Shown here: piece after piece, positions 8,205 to 16,732 of the stretch | Position numbering within the stretch: position 1 is the first letter of the stretch | Layout of the letters: each line of letters opens with the position of its first letter | The notes under the pieces: model-generated | Databases searched by the model: none | Seen by the model: the letters and a program-made list of their open reading frames with translations, nothing else | What the model was told of the DNA's origin: nothing | NCBI GenBank assembly: GCA_003240695.1 | Contig: QFNC01000031.1 | Span: 1 to 42,541 of the forward strand | DNA length: 42,541 bases | Source of the DNA: Pseudoxanthomonas suwonensis | GTDB taxonomy: Bacteria > Pseudomonadota > Gammaproteobacteria > Xanthomonadales > Xanthomonadaceae | Direction: 5' to 3' | Made by a program: the position numbers and the translations under genes

Positions 8205-8402
8205 ATGTACGTGTGCCTGTGCCACGGCATTACCGAAAGCCAGATCCGCACTGCCGCCGCGCAGGGCTGCGACAGCGTGTCCGAACTGACCATGCACACC
8301 GGTGCAGGCAGCAGCTGCGGGTCGTGCCTGGAGATGGTGATGGTGGTGCTGGAACAGGCGCGCGGACGCCAGCCGCTGCAGGTGCTGGAACAGGCTGCGT
8401 GA
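8205..8402 (+). CDS. bfd: Bacterioferritin-associated ferredoxin Bfd
   Basis: 65 residues. It donates electrons from a [2Fe-2S] cluster to bacterioferritin so that stored Fe(III) is released as Fe(II). Cluster ligands are visible as C4-x-C6 (VCLCHGITE) and C38-xx-C41 (SSCGSCLEM), the Bfd arrangement. The start at 8205 gives the canonical MYVCLCHG opening; an in-frame ATG three codons earlier (8196) is also possible. It lies just upstream of bfr in the same direction and behind a Fur-box-like site, so induction under iron starvation is expected. Confidence 0.93.
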   Translation: MYVCLCHGITESQIRTAAAQGCDSVSELTMHTGAGSSCGSCLEMVMVVLEQARGRQPLQVLEQAA

Positions 8403-8511
8403 CGCTGCTGCGGTGTTGTCCGATGCGGCGAACGGATGCACCTGATTCGCATTCCATCGCCATGATGCCGGCTGCAGTACAGTGCGCGCTTCCCATCTGC
8501 ATGGAGCCGAC

Positions 8512-8982
8512 ATGAAAGGCGATGCCAAGGTCATCCAGATCCTCAACAAGGTGCTGTACAACGAACTGACCGCCATCAACCAGTATTTCCTGCACGCGAA
8601 GATGCTGAAGAACTGGGGCCTGAAGGAACTGGCCGAGCACGAATACCACGAGTCGATCGACGAGATGAAGCACGCCGACAAGCTGGCCGAGCGCATCCTG
8701 TTCCTCGATGGCCTGCCCAATTTCCAGGCGCTGGGCAAGCTGCGCATCGGCGAAGGACCGAGGGAAGTGCTGGAATGCGACCTGGCGCTGGAACTGGACG
8801 CCGTGCCGGACCTGCGCGAGGGCATTGCCCATTGCGAAAGCGTGGGGGACTACATCAGCCGCGACCTGCTGGCCGGCATCCTGGAGTCCGAGGAGGAGCA
8901 CATCGACTGGATCGAGACGCAGCTGGGCCTGATCGCGCGCATCGGCGAAAACAACTATCTGTTGACCCGCACCGGCGGCTGA
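8512..8982 (+). CDS. bfr: Bacterioferritin
   Basis: 156 residues, the normal subunit length of the 24-mer iron-storage shell. Ferroxidase-centre ligands are all present at standard positions: E18, E51, H54, E94, E127 and H130. Met52, the axial ligand of the inter-subunit haem, is present (ESIDEMKHADK). The start at 8512 opens MKGDAKVIQILNKVL, typical of Bfr. It is 109 bases downstream of bfd. Bfd and Bfr form a donor-store pair, but they are usually oppositely regulated by iron, so the gap may carry a separate bfr promoter. Confidence 0.96.
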   Translation: MKGDAKVIQILNKVLYNELTAINQYFLHAKMLKNWGLKELAEHEYHESIDEMKHADKLAERILFLDGLPNFQALGKLRIGEGPREVLECDLALELDAVPDLREGIAHCESVGDYISRDLLAGILESEEEHIDWIETQLGLIARIGENNYLLTRTGG

Positions 8983-9001
8983 CCAGGCTTGGCGGCCTGA
9001 T

Positions 9002-11986
9002 TCAGCTGCGGGGCAGACGCTGCAGCAGGGCGGTACGCACGCGTGCCAGTTCCTGCGACAGGATGGCCACGGCCACGGCAGGCTTGTTCAGGCTGCGCTC
9101 GCGCGCGCCCTTTTCGATGCTGAGCGCCACAGCCGACAGGGTCGTGGCCCCCAGATTGGCGCTGGAGGATTTCAGCGTGTGCGCGGCGTTGCGCAGCTCG
9201 TCCCAGTCGGGGCCGACCGAGGCGGCCTGCAGACGTGCCATCAGCTTGGGCGCATCCTCCAGATACACGGCGATCAGCTGGTTGAGTTCGTTGCCGAGCA
9301 AGTCGTGCAATTCGTCGAGTGTGCCTGTGTCCAGCGGAGGCGTGTTGGCGACGGCGGATTCGATCACCGATGGAATTGCAGTCGATCCAGCGGAATCTGC
9401 CGGGGGCGAGGCAGAGGTCATCGGCTGATCCGCGCTGGGCGCAGGTGCCGGCGCACGGTCTGCGGGCGTCGGGGCTGGCGATGCAGATACAGTCGGACTG
9501 ATCGCCACAGCCGGTGCAGTCGGATTCGGCAAGGGCGGATTCGGTGGCGATGACGCCTGCACGGACGCCGATGCCGGCGGCCTCGGTTCGGGCGGGATGG
9601 CGGCTGCAGCAGTGCGGCTGGGCGGCATAGCTGCACCGGCGTGGATGGCCACTGCGGGCGGTTGCGGCACGGCGATCGATGGCGTCGCGATCGGAGCTGT
9701 CGTGGCCGGCGGCTGGGCCATCGAGGGCGGTGACGGCGGCGGCGAGATCGGCGACGGATCGGACAGCCCTGCCGGCGCTGGCGCGGCATCGAACCAGGTT
9801 TCGCCGATGCCGGCATCGGGTAACAGGTCGATGCCGCTCAGGATGGCGGGCGCGCTGAGATAGGACTCGTCATGCGCGATGGTGCTGCCTGTCGTCGATG
9901 CCAGGTCCGGGATGGTTGTCGATGTCGCGGCGGGAATCGGGCTGTCTGCGGGAACCCGATGTTCGTCGATCGGCACTGCGGCCGGCTCGCCCATTGCAGC
10001 AACGGGTGCGGCAACGCCGATGCCGTGCTCGAGCGGCGCTGGCGCTACGGCCGCGGCAGCTTGCAGCTGTTGCGGCGACGGCGGCGCGGCCGGCGGCTGG
10101 CTGCCGGGCTTCCAGCCCGTCCAGCGCTGCAGGCATTGTTCCAGGTTCTGGCGCTTCACCGGTTTGGACAGGTAGTCGTCCATGCCGGCGCCCAGGCATT
10201 TCTCGCGGTCGCCGGCCATGGCATTGGCGGTCATCGCCACGATGGTCAGGCGGGCCTGGTTGCCGGTGGCTTCGCGTTCGCGCCAGCGGCGGGTGGCGGT
10301 ATAGCCGTCCAGCACCGGCATCTGGCAATCCATGAACACGATGTCGTAGCGGCCGGAGGCCATGCGGTTCAGCGCGGCCTGGCCGTCGGGTGCCGAGTCG
10401 CTGCTCAGGCCGATGGCGGTCAGCAGGCGCTGCGCCACCATCAGGTTCACCGGGTTGTCCTCCACCACCAGCACCCGCGGCGGGCGCGCCGACTGGGCGG
10501 CGGCGGCATGCTGTACCGGGCTGGCCGATGGTCGCGGCGTGCCGCTTTCCGGCAAGGACGCAGACGCTGCCACATCGGTCGCGGCCAGGTCGGGGTCGCT
10601 GAGCGTATCGCGCAGACTGGTATCCAGCGAGTGGTAGCCGACCACGCGAGTGCCTGGCTGCAGCTGCAACGACAGCCCTTCGTCGGCCAACACCACCAAT
10701 CGCGCATCACTGCCGAGCAGTCGGGTCAGATTGCGCTGCAGCAACGGCAGCATGCTGCCGGCACTGGAGGCGTCCACGACCACGAATCGGTAGGGATTCC
10801 CGCCGGACGACACGGCCCGCAGTTGCGACAGCGCTTCCTGGGTGGATTCCACCAGGGTGACGCGGTGTCCCCACTGCGCCAGCAACGCGTTCAGGCGCGT
10901 GCGCATCGGCGAGGGCGCGCACAGCAGCAGCAGCCGGTTGCCGGCCACCGGATCGCGCTGTGCCGGCAGGTCGCCCTGCGCTTTGAGCATCGGGATCTCG
11001 AACCAGAACTGCGAGCCGCGGTCGGGTTCGGACTCCACGCCGATGCGGCCGTCCATCAGCTCCACGATTCGCTTGCAGATGGCCAGTCCCAGGCCGGTGC
11101 CGCCGTACAGCCGCGTGGTTGAGGTGTCGGCCTGCTGGAACGGGCGGAACAGCCGGCCGCGCTTGTCCGCGCTGATGCCGATGCCGGTATCGCGCACTTC
11201 GAAGCGCAACTGGTGATGATGGGCGGTTTCGCCCAGCCGCCGCACGATCACGCGGATGCTGCCGCGTTCGGTGAACTTGACCGCATTGCCGACCAGGTTG
11301 CTCAGCACCTGGCGCAGCCGCACCGGATCGCCGCGCAGCGACAGCCGCACCGCCGGATCGATTTCCAGCATCAGCTGCAGGCCCTTGGCCTCGGCCGGGC
11401 GCTGCAGCGGGCGGACCACCGTTTCCATCAGCTCGCGCAGGTTGAACGCGGTGGTTTCCAGATCGAGGTGATTGGCTTCCAGCTTGGAGTAGTCGAGGAT
11501 GTCATCGACGATGCGCAGCAGTTGCTGCGAGGACGAGAATGCCGTGCGCACCAGTTCCTGCTCGGTGCCCTGCAGGTCCGAATCCAGCAGCATGTCGAGC
11601 ATCGGGATGATGCCGTTCAGCGGCGTGCGGATCTCGTGGCTCATGGTGGCGAAGAACTCGCCCTTGGCCAGCACCGCGGCTTCGGCATCCTGCTTGGCGC
11701 GGGTCAGCTGGCCTTCCAGCTGCGAGTGTTCGGTCACCTGCCGGTTCAGTCGTTCGATCAGCGCCTGCTGTTCCTCGCGCGCGAGGCGTTCGACCTGCTC
11801 GCGCCGGCGTTGTCCCAGCATGATCACCCCCAGCAGGATGGCCGCCATGGCCGCCAGCAGGAAGGCCAGCCAGCCGTACAGGGCCGAGCCGGTGCCGGCC
11901 TGCAGCAGGAACAGCACCGCGGCGAGCCCCGCGCCGGCCAATGCCGCCATGCGCATCAGGCTGTCCTGTCGTGCGGGTGTGGCCAT
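9002..11986 (-). CDS. Hybrid sensor histidine kinase with REC and Hpt domains and a very long Pro/Ala linker
   Basis: 994 residues. Two N-terminal membrane helices (about 12-30 and 36-57) have almost no periplasmic loop. A coiled coil (about 60-105) leads to HisKA with H117 (FFATMSHEIRTPLNG) and an HATPase domain (N-box NLVGNAVKFTE, G1 RDTGIGIS, G2 YGGTGLGLAICKRI). A degenerate receiver-like segment (about 350-460) precedes a true REC (about 503-620) with D553 (FMDCQMPVLDG) and K608 (LSKP). Residues about 626-888 are a Pro/Ala/Ser-rich stretch. A C-terminal Hpt domain follows, with H936 (AAHTLKSSSANLG). The layout is like RpfC/BarA-type phosphorelay kinases. It starts one base past the stop of the REC-GGDEF-EAL gene, so the two are one transcript and plausibly one pathway. 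The signal is unknown. Confidence 0.9.
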   Translation of the reverse strand: MATPARQDSLMRMAALAGAGLAAVLFLLQAGTGSALYGWLAFLLAAMAAILLGVIMLGQRRREQVERLAREEQQALIERLNRQVTEHSQLEGQLTRAKQDAEAAVLAKGEFFATMSHEIRTPLNGIIPMLDMLLDSDLQGTEQELVRTAFSSSQQLLRIVDDILDYSKLEANHLDLETTAFNLRELMETVVRPLQRPAEAKGLQLMLEIDPAVRLSLRGDPVRLRQVLSNLVGNAVKFTERGSIRVIVRRLGETAHHHQLRFEVRDTGIGISADKRGRLFRPFQQADTSTTRLYGGTGLGLAICKRIVELMDGRIGVESEPDRGSQFWFEIPMLKAQGDLPAQRDPVAGNRLLLLCAPSPMRTRLNALLAQWGHRVTLVESTQEALSQLRAVSSGGNPYRFVVVDASSAGSMLPLLQRNLTRLLGSDARLVVLADEGLSLQLQPGTRVVGYHSLDTSLRDTLSDPDLAATDVAASASLPESGTPRPSASPVQHAAAAQSARPPRVLVVEDNPVNLMVAQRLLTAIGLSSDSAPDGQAALNRMASGRYDIVFMDCQMPVLDGYTATRRWREREATGNQARLTIVAMTANAMAGDREKCLGAGMDDYLSKPVKRQNLEQCLQRWTGWKPGSQPPAAPPSPQQLQAAAAVAPAPLEHGIGVAAPVAAMGEPAAVPIDEHRVPADSPIPAATSTTIPDLASTTGSTIAHDESYLSAPAILSGIDLLPDAGIGETWFDAAPAPAGLSDPSPISPPPSPPSMAQPPATTAPIATPSIAVPQPPAVAIHAGAAMPPSRTAAAAIPPEPRPPASASVQASSPPNPPLPNPTAPAVAISPTVSASPAPTPADRAPAPAPSADQPMTSASPPADSAGSTAIPSVIESAVANTPPLDTGTLDELHDLLGNELNQLIAVYLEDAPKLMARLQAASVGPDWDELRNAAHTLKSSSANLGATTLSAVALSIEKGARERSLNKPAVAVAILSQELARVRTALLQRLPRS

Positions 11987-11987
11987 G

Positions 11988-13862
11988 TCAGAGCACCGCG
12001 TGGCTGAAGTCGAAGTCCAGTGCCGCCTGCGGCGCCTGCACCAGATTGCCCTGGATGAAGTCGATGCCGCTCATCCACAGCAGCGCGGCCTCCTGCGGGT
12101 CTTCCAGTTGCTGAGCGATCACCTGGATGCCCTGGCGGTGCAGGCGGTCGATGAGCATGCGGATTTCGTCGCGTGCGTGCAGCGCACCGCGGGAGTAGTC
12201 CGGCGACAGGCGGATGTAGTCCAGCGGCAGCTGGTTCAGGATGGCGTCGTATTCGGGCGCCTGCCGGTAACCGCTCAGGCACAGCGGAATGCCGGCGGCC
12301 ACCATGCCTTCGCTGAAGCGGCGCAAGGTGGCCGAACTGGTCTGCATATCCTGCAAGCGCAGATCGATGACCAGCGATGCACGCGGTACGCCACGGTTGC
12401 CGAGTGCCTGCGCCAGCCAGCCTGCATGGGTATCGTCGGCCAGTGTCTGCGGCGACTGGGTCACGAACAGACGGGCCGGGCGCTGCGGGTGGTCGGCCAG
12501 ATAGGCGATGGCCTGTTCCATCACCCATCGATCCACCGCCGGCATCAGGCCGGCCTCTTCGACCTTGGGCAGGAAGTCGCGTGCCGGCCGGACCGTGCCG
12601 TCGGGACCGAGGGCACGCACCAGCACCTGGAACTGCGCCTGGTCGCCGCCCGCCACGGCCACGACCGGCTGGAACACCAGCTCCAGGCGATCCTCGCCCA
12701 GCACCTGCTGCAGGTCGCCGGCGTGATCCGAGCCGGCGATGGCGGAGCCGACATGCCCTGCCACGCGCTTGGGCTGCTGGCGCGCCTTGCGCAGTGCCTG
12801 TTCGGCCGCGTCGATCACGTGGCCGGCGGTTGCCTGGCCCTGATCCAGCAGCACGTAGCCGATGGCCGTTTCCAGTGGCTGCAAGGCTCCGCCCAGCGGC
12901 AGCGTGTGGCTGCTGGCATCCTCGTGCAGGCGCAGCGACAGGGCGTGCAGTTGCGAGGCATTGGCGTCCGGCACGAACACCAGGAAGGAGTCGTCGTTGA
13001 GACGGGCGATCGGATGCTCCCCGCCGAGCCGGCCGATGATGTGACCGGCCTGCTCCATCAGCAGTTCCAGTGCGGCATATCCCAGCGACTGGTGGATCCG
13101 CTGCGCGCCCTGCACTTCGACCAGTTGCACGGCGCCACCGCTGCCCTGTTCCAGGGCTTGGTTGATGCAGTCGATCACGTACTGGCGCTGGTGCAGCCCG
13201 GTGCGCGGATCGCGCAGGGCGGTATCGGCGCGCGACTGCTGCAGCGCCCGTGCCCGCTTGATGCGGCTCTGCACGGCGGAGATCAGCAGCCGTGGCCGCA
13301 CCGGCTTGGACAGGTAGTCGTCCGCGCCGTGCTCCAGCACCTCGAACTGGCGTTCCGGATCCGGATCGCCGGTCAGGAACACGATGGGCATGTGGGCTAA
13401 CCCGGTCTCGCTGCGGATCATGCTGGTCAGGTCGGTGCCGGTCAGCCGCTCCAGGTGCAGATCCATCAGCACCAAATCGGGTTTCAGCTGGCGCAGCGCC
13501 GACATCACTTCGGTGGCTTCGCTGACCACGTTGGATTCGATCCCGGCCCCGCGCAGGATGGTCTGGGCGAACAAACCCTGACTGCGGTCGTCCTCCACGA
13601 TCAGCACGCGGTATGCTGCATCCACCGCCTGGACGGCATCGCTTGCCGACGGACCGATGCCGGCGCCGACCGGGGCGCTGCCGTCGGGTGCCGCGGATGC
13701 CATCGCGCCCACGCCCACGGTTGCCTCCGCGATCTGCAGCGGTGCCATGCGCGGGGGGGCGTCGGGCCAGCGCGATGCGTAGTCCGCGGGCGGGTACTCG
13801 GCACGCGCCGCCCTGGATTTGGGCGCGTTGCCAGACAAGGAAGAAGTCGTCGCCTGGTTCAT
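11988..13862 (-). CDS. REC-GGDEF-EAL protein with degenerate enzymatic motifs (FimX/Filp-like c-di-GMP receptor candidate)
   Basis: 624 residues. After a disordered N-terminus comes a receiver domain (about 84-200) with phosphoacceptor D134 (LVLMDLHLERLTG) and a LSKP lysine. A GGDEF domain follows (about 213-370), with RLNDDSF in place of GG(D/E)EF. The EAL domain (about 385-618) starts QPVV but has QVL (412-414) where EAL belongs, and lacks the DDFGTG and KxD catalytic motifs. Loss of both sets predicts no cyclase or phosphodiesterase activity. The FQVLVRALGPDG and DRWVMEQAI stretches resemble Pseudomonas FimX, a c-di-GMP-binding pilus regulator. Unlike FimX I see no PAS domain. The hybrid kinase follows at once and could phosphorylate this REC. 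Confidence 0.82.
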   Translation of the reverse strand: MNQATTSSLSGNAPKSRAARAEYPPADYASRWPDAPPRMAPLQIAEATVGVGAMASAAPDGSAPVGAGIGPSASDAVQAVDAAYRVLIVEDDRSQGLFAQTILRGAGIESNVVSEATEVMSALRQLKPDLVLMDLHLERLTGTDLTSMIRSETGLAHMPIVFLTGDPDPERQFEVLEHGADDYLSKPVRPRLLISAVQSRIKRARALQQSRADTALRDPRTGLHQRQYVIDCINQALEQGSGGAVQLVEVQGAQRIHQSLGYAALELLMEQAGHIIGRLGGEHPIARLNDDSFLVFVPDANASQLHALSLRLHEDASSHTLPLGGALQPLETAIGYVLLDQGQATAGHVIDAAEQALRKARQQPKRVAGHVGSAIAGSDHAGDLQQVLGEDRLELVFQPVVAVAGGDQAQFQVLVRALGPDGTVRPARDFLPKVEEAGLMPAVDRWVMEQAIAYLADHPQRPARLFVTQSPQTLADDTHAGWLAQALGNRGVPRASLVIDLRLQDMQTSSATLRRFSEGMVAAGIPLCLSGYRQAPEYDAILNQLPLDYIRLSPDYSRGALHARDEIRMLIDRLHRQGIQVIAQQLEDPQEAALLWMSGIDFIQGNLVQAPQAALDFDFSHAVL

Positions 13863-13942
13863 CGGAACTCCCGGTGCATGGGGCGATTATGCATCGGTTG
13901 GCAGGGACTCGGGGTTGCCGGCATGCCCGACCGGCAACCGGG

Positions 13943-14527
13943 TCAGCCCGCTTGCACCCGCGGACGGCGCCATGCGGCGATTTTGCGCCAGGCCCACCAC
14001 AGCAGCACCACGAACAGCAGCGTGAGCGCGATCACGATGCCCAGCGCCACCAGCGGGTAGGTCAGCAGCAGGCCCAGACCGCCGAGCACCACGGTGTCTT
14101 CGGTCAGCGATGCCGACCAGTTGGTTACCGGTTCCGGCGAGGTGTTGAGCAGCAGCCGCGACCCGGCCTTCAGGCCGTGGCTGGCCAGGGCGACGCCCGC
14201 GCCGGTGGCCAGCATGCCGGGGCTGAGATCGCCATCGGGGGACAGCGTGGCCGCTGCCAGAAAGGCCCCGACCGGCACCCGCAGCAGGGTGTGCAGCAGG
14301 TCCCAGCCGGAATCCACCCCGGGAATCTTGTCGGCGAAGAACTCCACTGCCGCCAGCAGCCCGGAAACGCCCAGCACCCATGGCGAGGTGGTCGGCTCCA
14401 GCGCCTGCGGCAAGTCCAGCCAGCCGAGTACGCCGGCAATGCCCACGCCGAATACCGTCAGGTAGACGCGCACCCCGGACAACCACGCCAGCACGATGCC
14501 GATGGCGAACAAATGTGCTTCGGTCAT
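13943..14527 (-). CDS. DUF4126 membrane protein
   Basis: 194 residues, mostly hydrophobic, with four or five predicted membrane segments. AWLSGVRVYLTVFGVGIAGV at the start, the FFADKIPGVDSGWDLLHTLLR block, and the repeated LASHGLKAGSRLLLNTSPEP motif are those of the DUF4126 family, whose function is unknown. The ATG at 14527 opens MTEAHLFAIG, which fits the family; a longer upstream frame has no support. It is followed after 80 bases by the degenerate REC-GGDEF-EAL gene on the same strand, so they may share a transcript. A divergent gene (DUF6776) begins 115 bases away. Confidence 0.85.
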   Translation of the reverse strand: MTEAHLFAIGIVLAWLSGVRVYLTVFGVGIAGVLGWLDLPQALEPTTSPWVLGVSGLLAAVEFFADKIPGVDSGWDLLHTLLRVPVGAFLAAATLSPDGDLSPGMLATGAGVALASHGLKAGSRLLLNTSPEPVTNWSASLTEDTVVLGGLGLLLTYPLVALGIVIALTLLFVVLLWWAWRKIAAWRRPRVQAG

Positions 14528-14642
14528 GTCCAATCCCCCAGAACGCAACCGGAACCAGCCGGGACACCGCACATCATAAACAGATCGCCGCAATGCAAGC
14601 TGACTTGACGCGTCCTGCCATGCAGCCGCCTAATCGCCCGAC

Positions 14643-15413
14643 ATGAATGCATCCCAAACGACCGAGCCATCTGGCGAGGCCTCGCCATCGGTGGATGTGC
14701 AGGCCGGATCTGCGCCAGCTGCGGAGGCCTCCGTTGCAGCGACCCCCCATGCCGGCAGCGGGATGCTGGCCTATGCAGCCATCGCCGTGTTCCTGGCGGC
14801 GCTGGCATTCGGCGGCTGGGGCGCGTGGCAGGTGTTGCATCCGCCAGCAGGAAGGGGCGATGCAGCGGACCACGAACGTCGCATCGATGCATTGCAGCAG
14901 CGCATCGCCACGCTGGAGCAATCCGATCAAGTCAGCCGCAGCGCCAATGCCGACCTGCAGAAGACCCTGGCCGAACGCGACGAGGAAATCGCCGGACTGC
15001 AGGCCGACGTGGCCTTCTACGAGCGCTTCGTCGGCGCCCCCGGGCAGCGCCGGGGCCTGGCGGTGCATGCGTTGGAATTGCGCACGCGCACGCCCGGGGT
15101 GTGGCAGTTCACCGCCACGCTGACCCAGAACCTGACCCGCGGCGAGGAGAATGCCGGCACGCTGTCATTGCAGGTGGAGGGCAGCCGCAACGGCCAGCTG
15201 GAGCGGCTGGACTGGCCGGTTCTGCGCCAGCAGGCCGAAGCCGACGGCCTGCCCTATGCCTTCAAGTATTTCCAGCGTCTGGAAGGTGACATCCTGCTGC
15301 CGGACGGCTTCCAGCCCGTTCGCGTCATCGCGCGCGTGGTCCCGCGCGGCGGCAAGCCGGTGGAGCAGTCGTTCGCCTGGGCCGATGCCGCCAGCCAGCA
15401 CTCCGGAACTTGA
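14643..15413 (+). CDS. DUF6776 family membrane-anchored coiled-coil protein
   Basis: 256 residues. An Ala/Ser-rich cytoplasmic tail (1-38) precedes one membrane helix (about 40-65). A coiled coil follows (about 75-125, RRIDALQQRIATLEQ and DLQKTLAERDEEIAGLQADV), then a periplasmic C-terminal domain (FYERFVGAP, YFQRLEGDILLPDGFQPVRV) typical of the DUF6776 proteins found beside erpA in xanthomonads. Function is unknown; in related genomes it is often near a bactofilin gene, which suggests a cell-envelope or cell-shape role, but no bactofilin is present here. It is followed after 60 bases by erpA. Confidence 0.8.
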   Translation: MNASQTTEPSGEASPSVDVQAGSAPAAEASVAATPHAGSGMLAYAAIAVFLAALAFGGWGAWQVLHPPAGRGDAADHERRIDALQQRIATLEQSDQVSRSANADLQKTLAERDEEIAGLQADVAFYERFVGAPGQRRGLAVHALELRTRTPGVWQFTATLTQNLTRGEENAGTLSLQVEGSRNGQLERLDWPVLRQQAEADGLPYAFKYFQRLEGDILLPDGFQPVRVIARVVPRGGKPVEQSFAWADAASQHSGT

Positions 15414-15473
15414 AGCGCGGCGGCAGATGCCCCATCCATCCGGTATCGTGTCGCTTTGCTTCGTGATCCCGCC

Positions 15474-15821
15474 ATGCATGCCATTGCCACCCCGTCGCTG
15501 CTCGATTTCACCTCCGCCGCCGCCGCCAAGGTGCGCGAGCTGATTGCCGAGGAAGGCAATCCCGGATTGAAACTGCGCGTGTACATCCAGGGCGGCGGCT
15601 GTTCGGGCTTCCAGTACGGATTCGAGTTCGACGAGGCCCAGGCCGAGGACGACCTGGCCGTGGTCACCGATTCGGTCACCCTGCTGGTGGATCCGCTGAG
15701 CCTGCAGTACCTGCAGGGCGCACAAGTGGACTACGTGGAGAATCTGCAGGGCGCGCAGTTCACCATCCGCAATCCCAATGCCAAATCCACCTGCGGCTGC
15801 GGCTCCTCCTTCACGATGTAG
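15474..15821 (+). CDS. erpA: Iron-sulfur cluster insertion protein ErpA
   Basis: 115 residues. It is an A-type carrier that passes Fe-S clusters to apoproteins such as IspG/IspH. The three cluster-binding cysteines are present: C43 (QGGGCSGFQYGF) and C107/C109 (STCGCGSSF near the C-terminus). The start at 15474 gives a family-length protein; an upstream in-frame codon would add six residues without support. It sits between the DUF6776 gene and nudC, all on the plus strand, with nine bases to the nudC start. Confidence 0.95.
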   Translation: MHAIATPSLLDFTSAAAAKVRELIAEEGNPGLKLRVYIQGGGCSGFQYGFEFDEAQAEDDLAVVTDSVTLLVDPLSLQYLQGAQVDYVENLQGAQFTIRNPNAKSTCGCGSSFTM

Positions 15822-15830
15822 GGCTGCGGG

Positions 15831-16709
15831 GTGACACGGCCGCCATCCCCGGGTTTCGCGTTCGTGGCAGGTGCGCTGGATCGCGCCGATGCCCTGCGCG
15901 ACGATCCCGCTGCGCTGCGTCGGCTGTGGTTGGATGCGCGGTTGCTGCTGCTCGACGGCGATGGTCGCGCGCGATGCGTCGATGGCGGCGGGCGTCACCG
16001 GGATTGGCGCGACGATCACCTGTTTCTGGGCATGCGCGACGGCCGCGCCTGGTTCGCCTTGCCGGACGAAACGGGCCCTGCCGATGTGCACGAGCCCTCC
16101 ATCGATCTGCGTACGGCAGCCGACAGCTGGCCCGCCGACCAGGCCACCGCGTTTGCCCAGGCCCGCGCGGTGCTGCACTGGCGTGCGCGGCACCGGTTCT
16201 GCCCGGTCTGCGGACAGGTGCTGCGCTATCGCAGGGCGGGTTGGGAAGGCTGGTGCGAGGCCTGCGGGCAGGTGCACTATCCGCGCACCGATCCTGCAGT
16301 GATCATGGCCGTGAGCGACGGTGAACGCCTGCTGCTGGGGCGGCAGGCCGGCTGGCCGGCGCGCCGCTATTCCACCCTGGCCGGATTCGTGGAGCCGGGC
16401 GAAACCCTGGAACAGACGGTGGCCCGCGAGACGCTGGAAGAAAGCGGCGTGCGTGTCGTGCGCAGCCGCTATCTGGCGTCGCAGCCGTGGCCGTTTCCGG
16501 GTTCGCTGATGCTGGGCTTCATCGCCCATGCGCATGCCGACGTGCCGCATGCGGCCGACGAACTGGAGGATGCGCAGTGGTTCACGGCTGCGCAGGTCGG
16601 GCAGGCCCTGCAGGCGCCGGATCACGCGGATGCGCCACTGCGCCTGTCGCCGCCCCTGTCCATTTCGCGCTGGCTGATTCAGACCTGGCACGCGGGCCTG
16701 CGCGCCTGA
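15831..16709 (+). CDS. nudC: NAD(+)/NADH diphosphatase and RNA-deNADding enzyme NudC
   Basis: 292 residues. It hydrolyses NADH to NMNH and AMP and removes NAD caps from RNA. The four zinc-ribbon cysteines are C124-xx-C127 and C142-xx-C145. The Nudix box lies at about 185-207 (GFVEPGETLEQTVAR...EES). The NudC hallmark SQPWPFPGS follows at 217-225 (the family form is SQPWPFPxS). The start is GTG at 15831, nine bases after the erpA stop. The N-terminal 110 residues are the variable NudC N-domain. Confidence 0.92.
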   Translation: MTRPPSPGFAFVAGALDRADALRDDPAALRRLWLDARLLLLDGDGRARCVDGGGRHRDWRDDHLFLGMRDGRAWFALPDETGPADVHEPSIDLRTAADSWPADQATAFAQARAVLHWRARHRFCPVCGQVLRYRRAGWEGWCEACGQVHYPRTDPAVIMAVSDGERLLLGRQAGWPARRYSTLAGFVEPGETLEQTVARETLEESGVRVVRSRYLASQPWPFPGSLMLGFIAHAHADVPHAADELEDAQWFTAAQVGQALQAPDHADAPLRLSPPLSISRWLIQTWHAGLRA

Positions 16710-16732
16710 CCGACAGCACCTAGAATGCCGGC

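Noticed and set aside
8440..8456. Second Fur-like site before bfr (TGATTCGCATTCCA region)
   Set aside because: Too few matches to the Fur consensus on either strand to claim.
14605..14610. TTGACG as a -35 element for the DUF6776 gene
   Set aside because: No acceptable -10 hexamer at 16-18 bases.
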